64,000 nucleotides of DNA from Edwardsiella anguillarum (GCF_008801815.1 NZ_VZOX01000001.1); one strand, 5' to 3'; numbered from the stretch's first letter, positions 25,093-34,723 are shown. Numbers and translations are program-made. The notes: generated by a model not told the origin, from the letters alone.

Positions 25093-25614
25093 TTACTTTC
25101 GCTTTAAACTGGCTAGTGCGGCAAATGGATTCGGTTTTTCCGCCTCGGGAGGCAGCTTACCGAACACCATGTCCGCGTCGGACACTTCACAGTGTTCAGA
25201 TTCATGCACCGGAACCACCGGCAAGGCGAGGATGATTTCATCTTCGACCATCGCCAGCAGATCGACTTCGCCGTATTCATTGACGTCGATCGGCTCGTAA
25301 ATTTCCGGCAATGCTTCAGCCTGCTCGTCATTGGCGACCGGACTGAAACAATACGTTACGTGGAGGTGATGCTGGAATGGCTGATTACAGCGCTGGCACT
25401 GCAACGTTACGCTAACGTCGGCATGCCCGCGGATCACAGCCAACCGCTGATTGTCGATTGAAAAGGACATTTCAGCGGAGACATCGCTGTCCACGCTGAC
25501 CACAGATTCAGCTAAGCGCGTTAACTGCTCGGAAGCATAGACACCAACATAGTCTAAACGCTTCTGCGCAGCGCGTACCGGATCAAGGGTCAAGGGTAAT
25601 TTTACCTTTTGCAT
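25093..25614 (-). CDS. yceD: YceD, DUF177 rRNA-associated protein
   Basis: A 173-residue DUF177 protein, the same length as E. coli YceD. The central CQRCNQPF cysteine pair and the acidic block DLLAMVEDEIILALP are the family marks. In bacteria and plant plastids this family is linked to 23S rRNA processing or accumulation; the exact action is not settled. It heads the yceD-rpmF-plsX-fab operon and is divergent from yceF, as in E. coli. Confidence 0.93.
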   Translation of the reverse strand: MQKVKLPLTLDPVRAAQKRLDYVGVYASEQLTRLAESVVSVDSDVSAEMSFSIDNQRLAVIRGHADVSVTLQCQRCNQPFQHHLHVTYCFSPVANDEQAEALPEIYEPIDVNEYGEVDLLAMVEDEIILALPVVPVHESEHCEVSDADMVFGKLPPEAEKPNPFAALASLKRK

Positions 25615-25755
25615 AGGGCGCGCATATTAACTTTGTAAAGCCATAGAGTCAAAGGAAAAGGCCACTCTCGCACCCCTTTCCCCCAATATTCGCTTCCTGA
25701 GCGGCGGACAGTTTAGAATGATGCCATCATTAACGCCATGCTTTCGGGAAAAAAT

Positions 25756-26346
25756 ATGTTACCCCTGCTGCTCGCCTCGACCTCGCCCTACCGCCGCGCA
25801 CTGCTGGAGAAGCTGGCGCTGCCTTTTATCTGCGCAGCGCCACACACGGACGAAACGCCGCTGCCCAATGAAAGCGCCCAGGCGCTGGTCTGTCGCCTGG
25901 CAGAGGCCAAGGCGCGCGCGCTGGTCGCCGACTATCCGGCGCACCTGATCATCGGCAGCGATCAGGTCTGCGTACTCAACGGACAGATCACCGGGAAACC
26001 CCTGAGCCATGAGCGCGCCTGCGCCCAGTTGCGCGCCGCCAGCGGACAACGCATCACGTTTTATAGCGGCCTGAGCGTGCTCAACAGCGCCAGCGGCGCC
26101 TGCCATACTCTGTGTGAACCGTTTCATGTTCACTTTCGGCAACTGAGCGATGCCGAGATCGACGCCTATGTGACGCTGGAGCAGCCACTCCACTGCGCCG
26201 GCAGCTTTATGTGCGAAGGCGCCGGCATTCTGCTGTTCGAGCGTTTGGAGGGGCGGGACCCCAATGCCCTGATCGGACTGCCGCTGATCGCGCTGAATAC
26301 GTTGCTGCTGCGCCACGGCGTGAATCCGCTGCTGGTCGCCAGATAG
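25756..26346 (+). CDS. yceF: Maf-family nucleotide pyrophosphatase (YceF)
   Basis: A 196-residue Maf-type pyrophosphatase (E. coli YceF 194), in the subgroup that hydrolyses m7GTP. The signature LASTSPYRRALL opens the protein, followed by DETP and the catalytic IIGSDQV. The start is ATG 25756 with a GGGA ribosome site; the ATG at 25738 lacks one and would add six non-family residues. It is divergent from yceD with a 141-bp gap. The C-terminal segment HCAGSFMCEGAGI keeps the family glutamate. Confidence 0.92.
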   Translation: MLPLLLASTSPYRRALLEKLALPFICAAPHTDETPLPNESAQALVCRLAEAKARALVADYPAHLIIGSDQVCVLNGQITGKPLSHERACAQLRAASGQRITFYSGLSVLNSASGACHTLCEPFHVHFRQLSDAEIDAYVTLEQPLHCAGSFMCEGAGILLFERLEGRDPNALIGLPLIALNTLLLRHGVNPLLVAR

Positions 26347-26868
26347 TCGAGCCACGACGGGAGAGCGCCTGCTGCGAATCCGCTAAGGCGCCCTTGCCCT
26401 CATACATCCATCAGCCGTGACCGCCTCGCCCCCTTGATTACCGCCTTTATTCTCTCCCTCCCGGATGCGTGGAATAATACATACGTGCCATATTCACCCA
26501 TGCTAATACATTCTTAATAAATATATTTCCCAATATTTCATTCGCGCGAAAGACAATAAAAGACACATATTAAAATCGGTATGTTTTTCGGAGTAACGTT
26601 TACAGCGCAGAGTAAATAGTCCTTGTCCAAATGCGCGGAAAACGCAGAGATCCAGCCTAACGCCAGCGGCATAGCATGACAAGCTAGGCCGATGGAAAAC
26701 AACGAGATACATCACAGTCCAGCACAGATTAAAACACGCGGAGATAAATATACAACAAATTGATTTTAAACCATTTAAATCAATAAACACCGAAGGGAAA
26801 ACGCGGCGCACCATAACGCCAATTATTTATTAATTCAGCAATAGGATACATAAGCAAGGATTGATAAT
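26347..26868. other. Intergenic region between yceF and the YadA-like locus
   Basis: The right half is AT-rich (from about 26450) and no supported gene was found. A 103-codon minus-strand frame (26503-26814) lacks family resemblance and a ribosome site. It probably holds the promoter of the following adhesin gene. Confidence 0.6.
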
Positions 26869-28119
26869 ATGAAGAGAAATATTATTACCTCTGCTATTAG
26901 CGCCAGCCTATTTATCATGATAAGCCCGGCTTTTGCGGCAGCGCCGGAGACTGGCCCCATCGTCATTGAGGGCGTTGAGGGTATAGATGGTAAAGACTGG
27001 AGTGATCCCATCACTATTTCAGAGTCGCTGAATACGCACGCTGGAGCAGCACGTTATCCCGAAGATAACGGATGCATATAATAAGGCCAGCGAAGCGGAT
27101 ACTAAAGCCACGGCGAATGCGGACACGATCCTCGCGATGCGGACCACGGTGGGCAGGATCTTTATCAACCTCTACGATGCCTTCCACCTCCACACCTTCA
27201 ACGATGACGGTACTATCTCCCCAACCGAGATGGAGAGCTATGTTATGCGGGTTATGCGGGCGCCGGAATTAAACGCGCAGATCGCCAGCGCAGATACCGC
27301 AGCGACATTGAGACCAAGGCTGAGATCGGCGCGCTAAAAACGGCGCTGCAGGCCGCATTTATCGATAGCGCAGCGGATGACAGCGCGGTAACCCCCTCGT
27401 CATTCACCACCTATATCGCCGATCTGAGGCAGGCCATCGATGAGGGGAATGCCGCCAATCTGCAGCGGCTGATCACCCAGCTGCAGCGCGACTTCACCCT
27501 GGCGTCGTCCGAAGAGGGCGCGCCGACAGACTCTGGCCTATCCCGCGTCCTACAGGGTGTACACGACGCCGGGCAGGAGGCAACCGATGCCAAGCTACAG
27601 GTAACGCAGGCGATGAACGATAGGAAGCTACAGACGCTGGCCGACGCGATAAATGCGCGGCTTGATACGATTGCCCCCACGGAGGCGGCCCCGCTAGATC
27701 AGCGCATTACGGCACTGGAGAGCGGGCTGAGCGAGGGGCTAAAAAGCTATACCGGTGCAATCGCCAACGCGCAGGCCGAGCGGGCGCTCAATGCGGCGGT
27801 TGGCTATACCGACTTCCGCCAGGGGCTGACCCAGGCCTGGCAGGACGCCGCCCAGCGACAGATCAACGATCTCTACCGCGAGGTAGACAATAACCGTAAA
27901 GAGCTACGCCAGACCGCCGCGAAAACTGCGGCGCTCTCCGGCCTGATCCAACCCTATGGGGTCGGGAACGTCAACGTGACGGCGGCCATGGGGGGATATA
28001 AGGATGAGCAGGCCGCCGCCGTCGGCTACCGAGTCAACGAAACCTTCGCCGCCAAGGCGGGTATCGCCTTTGGCAGCGGCTCTGCCGCTTACAACGCCGG
28101 GGTCAATCTGGAGTTTTAA
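26869..28119 (+). pseudogene. Trimeric autotransporter (YadA-like), two frameshifts
   Basis: A signal peptide (MKRNIITSAISASLFIMI then SPAFA) begins the first frame, which stops at 27079. Reading continues coherently in the next frame from about 27032-27078 (QHVIPKITDAYNKASEA) to about 27280-27310, then returns to the first frame (DIETKAEIGALKTALQ) to the end. Two compensating frameshifts thus break a gene of about 415 codons. The C-terminus has a heptad-rich coiled coil and a four-strand YadA-type anchor ending GVNLEF. No YadA head repeats were seen. A trimeric adhesin is the likely ancestor. Sequencing error, rather than decay, could explain the shifts; if so the gene is intact. Confidence 0.8.
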
Positions 28120-28138
28120 GCCATAGCGCCCAACGTAG

Positions 28139-28169
28139 TAGGCCCCGCTAACGCGGGGCCTACTTTTTT
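28139..28169 (+). terminator. Terminator after the YadA-like locus
   Basis: A perfect 10-bp stem (TAGGCCCCGC 28139-28148, GCGGGGCCTA 28153-28162) with a TAAC loop is followed by six T. It lies 20 bp past the stop and before the convergent rluC. Confidence 0.9.
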
Positions 28170-28186
28170 GTCGCGCCCGCGCCGCC

Positions 28187-29149
28187 TCAGCTCAGCGCGC
28201 TGCGCGCACGCAGCACGCTCAGGCAGTGGCGCAGCGCGGCGTCCAACGGCGCCTCGACGCGCAGGGTCTCGCCGCTGTGCGGATGCACAAAGCGCAGCGC
28301 CGCCGCGTGCAGGAACAGGCGGTTTAAGCCAGTATCCGCCAGCTCGCGATCGAAGTCGCGATCGCCGTAGCGATCGTCAAAGGCGATCGGGTGGCCGGCG
28401 TGCAGGGTATGGACGCGGATCTGATGGGTTCGCCCGGTCACCGGACTGGCCTTAACCAGCGTGGCGTTGGCAAAGCGCTCCTCCACCTTAAAGCGGGTTT
28501 CCGACGGCTTGCCCTCGGCGCTCACCCGTACGACGCGTTCACCGCTTTGCAGGGTATTTTTCAGCAGCGGCGCCTGCACCACTTTACAGTGCGACTGCCA
28601 GTGACCGCGCACCAGCGCCAGATAATCCTTCTGCATTCCCTTCTCGCGCAGCTGCTCATGCAGCGAGCGCAGCGCCGAGCGCTTCTTCGCCACCAGGAGC
28701 ACCCCGGAGGTCTCGCGATCCAACCGGTGCACCAGCTCCAGGAAACGGGCCTCCGGACGCAGAGCGCGCAGCCCTTCAATCACGCCAAAGCTGAGACCGC
28801 TGCCGCCGTGTACCGCGGTGCCAGAGGGCTTGTTCAGCACCAGCAGGTAGTCATCCTCATACAGGATACAGTCATTGAGCGCGGCGACCTTATCCAGACG
28901 GGCTGACACCGGCGCCTCATCGCGCTCGGCCACCCGCACCGGCGGGATGCGGACCTGATCCCCGGCCTCCAGCTTATATTCCGGCTTGATACGTTTCTTA
29001 TTGACCCGCACCTCACCCTTACGCACGATGCGATAAATCATACTCTTCGGCACACCCTTTAGCTGGTTGCGCAAAAAATTATCGATTCGCTGCCCCGCCT
29101 CATCGGCGGCGATCGTGACTAACTTGACGGAGATGTTTTGTGTATTCAT
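28187..29149 (-). CDS. rluC: 23S rRNA pseudouridine synthase C
   Basis: RluC (320 residues, E. coli 319) makes pseudouridines 955, 2504 and 2580 of 23S rRNA in E. coli. An N-terminal S4-type RNA-binding domain (about 20-75) precedes the synthase domain with catalytic Asp144 in HRLDRETSG; NKPSGTAVHGG and GRTHQIRVH are further family blocks. It is divergent from rne with a 577-bp gap, as in E. coli. Nothing abnormal was seen. Confidence 0.96.
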   Translation of the reverse strand: MNTQNISVKLVTIAADEAGQRIDNFLRNQLKGVPKSMIYRIVRKGEVRVNKKRIKPEYKLEAGDQVRIPPVRVAERDEAPVSARLDKVAALNDCILYEDDYLLVLNKPSGTAVHGGSGLSFGVIEGLRALRPEARFLELVHRLDRETSGVLLVAKKRSALRSLHEQLREKGMQKDYLALVRGHWQSHCKVVQAPLLKNTLQSGERVVRVSAEGKPSETRFKVEERFANATLVKASPVTGRTHQIRVHTLHAGHPIAFDDRYGDRDFDRELADTGLNRLFLHAAALRFVHPHSGETLRVEAPLDAALRHCLSVLRARSALS

Positions 29150-29726
29150 GGGCGCGATTTTAAAGAGCGCCGCGGCGCCGCGCTACTGCTATTTTCAGCC
29201 GCTGTGCAATAATTCAGCGATGGCGTGCACCACGACGGCGCACGGACATACCTATCAGCAGAGTTTATGGTGTGACATGTCGTCATAGGGCAATTTTCTG
29301 CGAACAACCCGCAATGGCGTCTTGCTATATTTGTCATTGCAGTGAAATAATGGAGTAGTTTTCCGCGCTTTTTTCCATCAAAGTGAAAAAAGAGGCGGGA
29401 TTCAACGTTTACCTGATAGCGCAGAAATGCAGCAATGGCGTAAGACGTAGTGCGAAATCAAGTAATTAGCGGGCTGCGGGTCGCAGTCTGACCAACAACA
29501 TGGAGTCAGTTGGCCGCATCCTTTTTCTGCGGCGTCATCCTGATAAACAGCGCTGCCTTTCACAAAGAAATGCAGGCTTACCGAATATTGCGCCCCTATG
29601 CAGGCGACAACCGTGAGGTTGACGACTTTGCGATAAGACTCGGGGTCATCGGTCTTCCTCCCGGTCAGAAAGGTCTTTTCGCCCGCAGCTTAAGTTGCCA
29701 ATGCAAAAAAAACGAGTACGTTAACG
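29150..29726 (+). promoter_or_regulatory. rne promoter region and long 5' leader
   Basis: A 577-bp noncoding gap between divergent rluC and rne. E. coli rne has a 361-nt leader with hairpins by which RNase E represses its own mRNA. Here the segment from about 29400 carries a clear hairpin (CTGCG-GGT-CGCAG, 29474-29486) and a CCAAC/GTTGG pairing option near 29490-29515. The location fits an autoregulatory leader; the folding was judged by eye only. Confidence 0.6.
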
Positions 29727-32700
29727 ATGAAAAGAATGTTAATCAACGCAACTCAGCAGGAGGAGTTGCGTGTCGCCCTTGTGGATGGCCAGCGACTGTA
29801 CGATCTGGATATTGAAAGCCCGGGTCACGAACAGAAGAAAGCAAACATTTACAAGGGTAAAATCACCCGAATTGAACCCAGTCTGGAAGCCGCCTTTGTT
29901 GACTACGGCGCCGAACGACACGGTTTCCTGCCCCTTAAAGAGATCGCCCGCGAATATTTTCCCAGCAACTACTCCGCCCACGGTCGTCCCAACATTAAGG
30001 ACGTGCTGCGTGAAGGGCAGGAGGTCATTGTTCAGGTCGATAAGGAAGAGCGCGGCAACAAAGGGGCTGCGCTGACCACCTTTATCAGCCTGGCGGGCAG
30101 CTATCTGGTGCTGATGCCCAACAACCCGCGCGCCGGCGGTATCTCCCGCCGTATCGAGGGTGATGACCGCACCGAGCTGAAGGAAGCGCTCTCCTCTCTG
30201 CAGATCCCCGACGGCATGGGGCTGATCGTCCGCACCGCCGGCGTCGGCAAATCCGCCGAAGCCCTGCAGTGGGATCTCTCCTTCCGCCTGAAGCACTGGG
30301 ATGCCATCAAGAAAGCCGCCGAAGGCCGCCCTGCCCCGTTCCTGATCCATCAGGAAAGCAACGTCATCGTCCGCGCCTTCCGTGACTATCTGCGCCCGGA
30401 CATCGGCGAAATCCTGATCGACAATCCGAAGATCCTCGACCTGGCCAAGCAGCATATCGCCGCCCTGGGTCGTCCGGACTTCAGCAGCAAAATCAAGCTG
30501 TACACCGGGGAGATCCCGCTGTTCAGCCACTATCAGATCGAGTCACAGATCGAGTCTGCCTTCCAGCGTGAAGTCCGCCTGCCCTCCGGCGGCTCTATCG
30601 TTATCGACAGCACCGAGGCGCTGACCGCCATCGATATCAACTCCGCCCGCGCTACCCGCGGCGGCGATATCGAAGAGACCGCGTTCAACACCAACCTGGA
30701 AGCCGCCGATGAAATCGCCCGCCAGCTGCGTCTGCGCGACCTGGGCGGTCTGATCGTGATCGACTTTATCGATATGACCCCGGTGCGCCACCAGCGCGAG
30801 GTCGAAAACCGCCTGCGCGACGCCGTGCGTCAGGATCGCGCCCGTATTCAGATCGGTCGAATCTCCCGCTTTGGCCTGCTGGAGATGTCCCGCCAGCGTC
30901 TCAGCCCCTCTCTGGGCGAATCCAGCCACCATGTCTGCCCGCGCTGTAATGGCACCGGTACCGTGCGTGACAACGAATCGCTGGCGCTGTCCATCCTGCG
31001 CCTGATCGAAGAGGAGGCGCTGAAAGAGAATACCCGTGAAGTGCACGCCATCGTGCCGGTACCGGTCGCCTCCTATCTGCTGAACGAGAAGCGTGACGCC
31101 GTAAGCGCCATTGAGAAACGCCAGCCGGACGTGCGCGTCATCGTGGTGCCTAACGAGCAAATGCAGACCCCGCACTACGCCGTTATGCGGGTGCGTAAAG
31201 GCGAAGAGACCCATACCCTGAGCTACAAGCTGCCACAGCTGCACGAAGCGGAAGCCTGCGGTGAGGAAGAAGTACCGGCAGAGCGCAAGCGTCCGGAGCA
31301 GCCGGCGCTGGCCGCCTTTAGCCTGGATGTCGCCGCACCGCCGATCGACGCCGCACAGGATAAGCCTGTCGCTGCCGACGTCGCGCCGACCGAGCGCCCG
31401 CAGCCGATAGCCGACGCCCGTCCGGGACTGTTTGGTCGCCTGGTCGCCTCCCTGAAAGGGATCTTCGCCGGCGACGCCGCACCGGCGCCGGTGCAGGAAG
31501 AGACGCCTGCCGTCAGCGCTGAGCGCCCGCGTGAAGAGAGCCGTTCCTCGCAGGAGCGCCGCGGTCGTCGCCAGAACCCGCGCCGTGAACGCGGTGAGCG
31601 CGGCGATCGTCCGGAGCGCAGTGAGCGTCCAGAGCGCGGTGAGCGTCCGGAGCGCGGCGAGCGCCCAGAGCGTGCGAACCGCGACGGCCGTGAAAACCGC
31701 GACGAACAGCGCCGTGGCCGCCGTCAGGCTCAGCCGACGCCGGCGACAGAGGGCGGCGCAGATGAGAATGCCCAGCAGCGCGAAGAGCAGCAGCAGCGCC
31801 GCGAACAGCGCAACGAGCGTCAGCGTCGTCGTCAGGAAGATAAGCGCCAGGCCCAGCAAGAGGTCAAGGCGCTGGACGCCGCCGCACAGCCTGATGAGGA
31901 GATCGCAGAGGAGAGCGTACCGGCCCAGCGCCGTCAACGCCGTCAGCTGAGCCAGAAGATCCGCATCGGCGATAGCACGCCGGCGGTCGTCAGCGCCGAC
32001 CCAGAAGCCGCCGTGGCGCCGATTGCCGACGCGAGCGTTCCGGCTCTGCCTGCGGTCAACGCACAGCCTCAGGAGAGCGCCGCAGCGGAAGAGGATAACG
32101 CGCCGCGCCATGAGAATGGCATGCCGCGCCGCTCCCGTCGGTCACCGCGTCACCTGCGCGTCAGCGGGCAGCGCCGTCGCCGCTATCGCGACGAGCGTTA
32201 TCCGCAGCAGTCACCGATGCCGCTGACGCTGGCGGTATACTCTCCGGAGATGGCCTCTGGCAAGGTATGGATCAGCTATCCTGTCGCCGCCCCGGCGGCC
32301 GCCGAGACCAGCGCGCTCGAAACGCCGCACGTCATGGAGGAGAGCACCGCCGCGCTAGCGATAGAGATGCCCGCCGCCGTACCGGCTGAAACCGCGCGTC
32401 CGGAGGTCATCGCCGAGGCCGTCGTCAACGACGCCGCGGCCGACGAACCGGTGGTGCAGGCGCCGGCGATCCTCGCCCCGGCCGCTGCCGTTGAGACGCA
32501 GGCCTGCGACGCGATCGCGCAGCAGCCGTCGCCGGTAGTCACTGACGAGAGCGCCACTCACGCCGTCTGTGCCGCCGCCGCACCGACGCAGGAAGAGGCA
32601 CTGCCTGCATTGGCCCAGGCCGAAGCGCAGGCTGCTGAAGCGGAACTCAAAGCCGAAGCCGAAGCCGAAGCCAGCGTAGCCGCCCCCCTGGTACCGCCGT

Positions 32701-32912
32701 CGGCAATGGCCCCGAGCGATACGCACGAACACGGTCGCGCCAGCGCGCCGATGACCACGGCACCGGCGCCGGCCTATGTCGCACCGGCAGCGGTAGTCAG
32801 CACCTGGGTTCGCCCGGAGTATGACTTCCACGGCCGCGGTGCCGCCGGTGCAGACGCTGCGTCCAATCAGGCCGCAGCGCCAGCCACGAAACCGGTTATG
32901 CCGCAGGAGTAA
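29727..32912 (+). CDS. rne: Ribonuclease E
   Basis: RNase E (1061 residues, E. coli the same length) is the endonuclease and scaffold of the RNA degradosome. The catalytic half (about 1-530) has the S1 domain, the DINSAR and VIDFIDM aspartates (by alignment Asp303, Asp346) and the zinc-link CPRC. The C-terminal half contains an amphipathic membrane-targeting helix (PGLFGRLVASLKGIFAGD), arginine-rich RNA-binding segments (PRRSRRSPRHLRVSG, about residue 795) and a C-terminal PNPase-binding tail. A local array of ERPERG repeats (DNA about 31620-31675, 18-bp unit) was noted. Long leader upstream; terminator downstream. Confidence 0.98.
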   Translation: MKRMLINATQQEELRVALVDGQRLYDLDIESPGHEQKKANIYKGKITRIEPSLEAAFVDYGAERHGFLPLKEIAREYFPSNYSAHGRPNIKDVLREGQEVIVQVDKEERGNKGAALTTFISLAGSYLVLMPNNPRAGGISRRIEGDDRTELKEALSSLQIPDGMGLIVRTAGVGKSAEALQWDLSFRLKHWDAIKKAAEGRPAPFLIHQESNVIVRAFRDYLRPDIGEILIDNPKILDLAKQHIAALGRPDFSSKIKLYTGEIPLFSHYQIESQIESAFQREVRLPSGGSIVIDSTEALTAIDINSARATRGGDIEETAFNTNLEAADEIARQLRLRDLGGLIVIDFIDMTPVRHQREVENRLRDAVRQDRARIQIGRISRFGLLEMSRQRLSPSLGESSHHVCPRCNGTGTVRDNESLALSILRLIEEEALKENTREVHAIVPVPVASYLLNEKRDAVSAIEKRQPDVRVIVVPNEQMQTPHYAVMRVRKGEETHTLSYKLPQLHEAEACGEEEVPAERKRPEQPALAAFSLDVAAPPIDAAQDKPVAADVAPTERPQPIADARPGLFGRLVASLKGIFAGDAAPAPVQEETPAVSAERPREESRSSQERRGRRQNPRRERGERGDRPERSERPERGERPERGERPERANRDGRENRDEQRRGRRQAQPTPATEGGADENAQQREEQQQRREQRNERQRRRQEDKRQAQQEVKALDAAAQPDEEIAEESVPAQRRQRRQLSQKIRIGDSTPAVVSADPEAAVAPIADASVPALPAVNAQPQESAAAEEDNAPRHENGMPRRSRRSPRHLRVSGQRRRRYRDERYPQQSPMPLTLAVYSPEMASGKVWISYPVAAPAAAETSALETPHVMEESTAALAIEMPAAVPAETARPEVIAEAVVNDAAADEPVVQAPAILAPAAAVETQACDAIAQQPSPVVTDESATHAVCAAAAPTQEEALPALAQAEAQAAEAELKAEAEAEASVAAPLVPPSAMAPSDTHEHGRASAPMTTAPAPAYVAPAAVVSTWVRPEYDFHGRGAAGADAASNQAAAPATKPVMPQE

Positions 32913-32926
32913 GAGGCGATCAGCCC

Positions 32927-32955
32927 AAAAAACCCGCCGAAAGGCGGGTTTTTTT
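32927..32955. terminator. Bidirectional terminator, rne / monooxygenase gene
   Basis: AAAAAACCCGCC and GGCGGGTTTTTTT flank a short GAAA loop. With A and T runs on opposite sides it stops rne (plus) and the convergent monooxygenase gene (minus). Confidence 0.9.
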
Positions 32956-32964
32956 ATATCGACG

Positions 32965-33255
32965 CTAGGCTATCTGCCGCAGCCGTTTGATCTCAACGCT
33001 GGCGCACCGCCCTTCTATCGCCTGCAGAAAGGCGGCGAAGTGGGCGCTTTTTTCATGCTGCGCCAGCGCCTGCGGCGATTGCCAGATCTCAAAGAACACC
33101 AGCGTTGCAGCCTGACCCTCTTCCTGATGGAGGTCATAACGCACGTTCCCCGCCTCGGCGCGACTGGGCTCAACCAGCTGCAGCGCGGCATGGCGTACCG
33201 CCTCTTGCTGCCCCGCGGATGCGACCAGCGTCGCGACAATGCGAACTTCACTCAT
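32965..33255 (-). CDS. Antibiotic biosynthesis monooxygenase (ABM) domain protein
   Basis: A 96-residue single-domain protein of the ABM/dimeric ferredoxin-like fold, the group of E. coli YgiN and LsrG. It starts MSEVRIVATL and contains the EIWQSPQALAQHE block typical of the fold. The start was set at ATG 33255, preceded by AGGAGTGT; an upstream in-frame ATG (33327) was rejected. Members oxidise quinones or act on small signalling molecules, often as dimers; its substrate is unknown. The last 93 bp of the gene occur again, exactly, at 38828-38920. It is convergent with rne. Confidence 0.85.
   Translation of the reverse strand: MSEVRIVATLVASAGQQEAVRHAALQLVEPSRAEAGNVRYDLHQEEGQAATLVFFEIWQSPQALAQHEKSAHFAAFLQAIEGRCASVEIKRLRQIA
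32966..33058. repeat. 93-bp direct repeat, copy in the monooxygenase gene
   Basis: The 3' end of the ABM-domain gene, beginning TAGGCTATCTGCCGCAGCCG, is identical over 93 bp to 38828-38920. Identity stops abruptly at both sides. Confidence 0.95.
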
Positions 33256-33497
33256 AGTACACTCCTCTTTAGGCCGGGGCGTCTCGCCCTGCGGTACGGC
33301 GCTAACGTATCGAACCGCGACGGACACCGCCTGGAATACATCCGTCGTGATACGCGACGGATGCCTACGCGATCACCTTACCCGTTTTTGCCGCCCGCGG
33401 CATGAGTCATTAGCCCCCTGTCCTCCCATCCTCTTGCTCAAGCGCACAAATTGATGACGCCATACAACAATCGGATGCATCCAGGCCCATTTCCCGT

Positions 33498-33514
33498 TAT
33501 CCTTATCGCCCGGC
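33498..33514 (+). promoter_or_regulatory. pyrC promoter and start-site switch
   Basis: A TATCCT -10 element (33498-33503) is followed 6-9 bases later by CCCGGC. In E. coli and Salmonella pyrC, start-point choice at such a C/G run is set by CTP level: transcripts starting at C can pair with the ribosome site. The complement of CCGGC (33510-33514) is GCCGG at 33594-33598, overlapping the GGAG of pyrC. Conservation of both halves supports the same control; start points were not measured. Confidence 0.6.
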
Positions 33515-33606
33515 ACAGAAATGTTCACTGCGTTCTGGCGTCCTGCTCTTGCAGCGGCCAGAAACCTGCGCAGTCCATCAGACATATCCACCAGCCGGAG
33601 CCCGTA

Positions 33607-34653
33607 ATGACCGTAATGCAGCACACCCTGAAGATCCGCCGCCCTGACGATTGGCACCTCCATCTGCGCGATGATGAGATGCTGCACAGCGTGTTACCCT
33701 ACACCAGCCGCCACTTTTCCCGGGCCGTGGTGATGCCCAATCTGGCTCCGCCGATCACCTCCGTAGAGCAGTGCATCGCCTATCGCCAGCGCATTATCGA
33801 CGCCGTGCCGCAGGGACATGCGTTCACCCCGCTGATGACCTGCTATCTGACCGACGCCCTCTCGGTCGATACGCTGATGCACGGCCAGCGGGAAGGCGTG
33901 TTCACCGCCGCCAAACTGTATCCTGCCAACGCCACCACCAACTCTGCCTGCGGCGTCACCTCCATTCCCGGACTATACCCGCTGTTTGAGGCGATGCAGC
34001 AGAGCGGGATGCCGCTGTTGATCCACGGTGAGGTCACCCAGGCGGATATCGACATCTTCGATCGCGAAGCGCGCTTTATCGAGCAGGTGATGCTGCCGCT
34101 GCGCCGCGACTTCCCCGAGCTGCGCATCGTCTTTGAACACATCACCACCCGCGAGGCGGCCCAGTTTGTCGCCGAAGGCGATCGCTATCTGGCGGCGACC
34201 ATTACCCCGCAGCACCTGATGTTCAACCGCAACCACATGCTGGTCGGCGGGATTCGCCCGCACCTGTACTGCCTGCCGATCCTCAAGCGCAGCGTGCACC
34301 AGCAGGCGCTACGCAAGGCGGCCACCAGCGGGAAAGCCTGCTTCTTCCTCGGCACCGACTCTGCGCCGCACCTGCGCGGGCGCAAAGAGTCGGCCTGCGG
34401 CTGCGCCGGGGTATTCAACGCGCCGACGGCGCTACAGGCCTACGCAACGGTCTTTGAAGAGGAGCAGGCGCTACAGCATCTGGAGGCCTTCTGTTCGCTG
34501 AACGGACCGGCTTTTTATGGACTCCCGGCCAATGAGGCGTATATTGAGCTGGTACAGGAGCCTACGTCTGTCGTCGACAGCATCGCCAGCGGCGATGAAA
34601 CCCTGATCCCCTTCCTGGCAGGGGAAACGCTGCGATGGTCGGTACGCGCGTAG
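33607..34653 (+). CDS. pyrC: Dihydroorotase
   Basis: PyrC (348 residues, the E. coli length) closes carbamoyl-aspartate to dihydroorotate. Zinc ligands are His17 and His19 (DDWHLHLRD), carbamylated Lys103 (AAKLYPANATT), and the histidines of IHGEVT and FEHITT; the catalytic Asp is in GTDSAPH. The start is ATG 33607 with GGAG 6 bases upstream; a longer frame from 33451 would run through the leader. Probably controlled by the pyrimidine-sensing leader (33498-33598). A terminator follows. Confidence 0.97.
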   Translation: MTVMQHTLKIRRPDDWHLHLRDDEMLHSVLPYTSRHFSRAVVMPNLAPPITSVEQCIAYRQRIIDAVPQGHAFTPLMTCYLTDALSVDTLMHGQREGVFTAAKLYPANATTNSACGVTSIPGLYPLFEAMQQSGMPLLIHGEVTQADIDIFDREARFIEQVMLPLRRDFPELRIVFEHITTREAAQFVAEGDRYLAATITPQHLMFNRNHMLVGGIRPHLYCLPILKRSVHQQALRKAATSGKACFFLGTDSAPHLRGRKESACGCAGVFNAPTALQAYATVFEEEQALQHLEAFCSLNGPAFYGLPANEAYIELVQEPTSVVDSIASGDETLIPFLAGETLRWSVRA

Positions 34654-34674
34654 GCTCAGGACGTTATTTACTCC

Positions 34675-34702
34675 GGCCTGTCCCTTAGGACAGGCCTTTT
34701 TG
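34675..34702 (+). terminator. pyrC terminator
   Basis: A 9-bp perfect stem (GGCCTGTCC, GGACAGGCC) with a CTTA loop and a T run. It lies 22 bp after the pyrC stop and just before fetA. Confidence 0.9.
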
Positions 34703-34723
34703 TTGGCACCCGTGAGGGAGAAT

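Noticed and set aside
26503..26814. 103-codon minus-strand frame
   Set aside because: AT-rich upstream DNA without ribosome site or family resemblance.
29510..29815. 101-codon frame in the rne leader
   Set aside because: Overlaps the rne start and lies in the probable regulatory leader.
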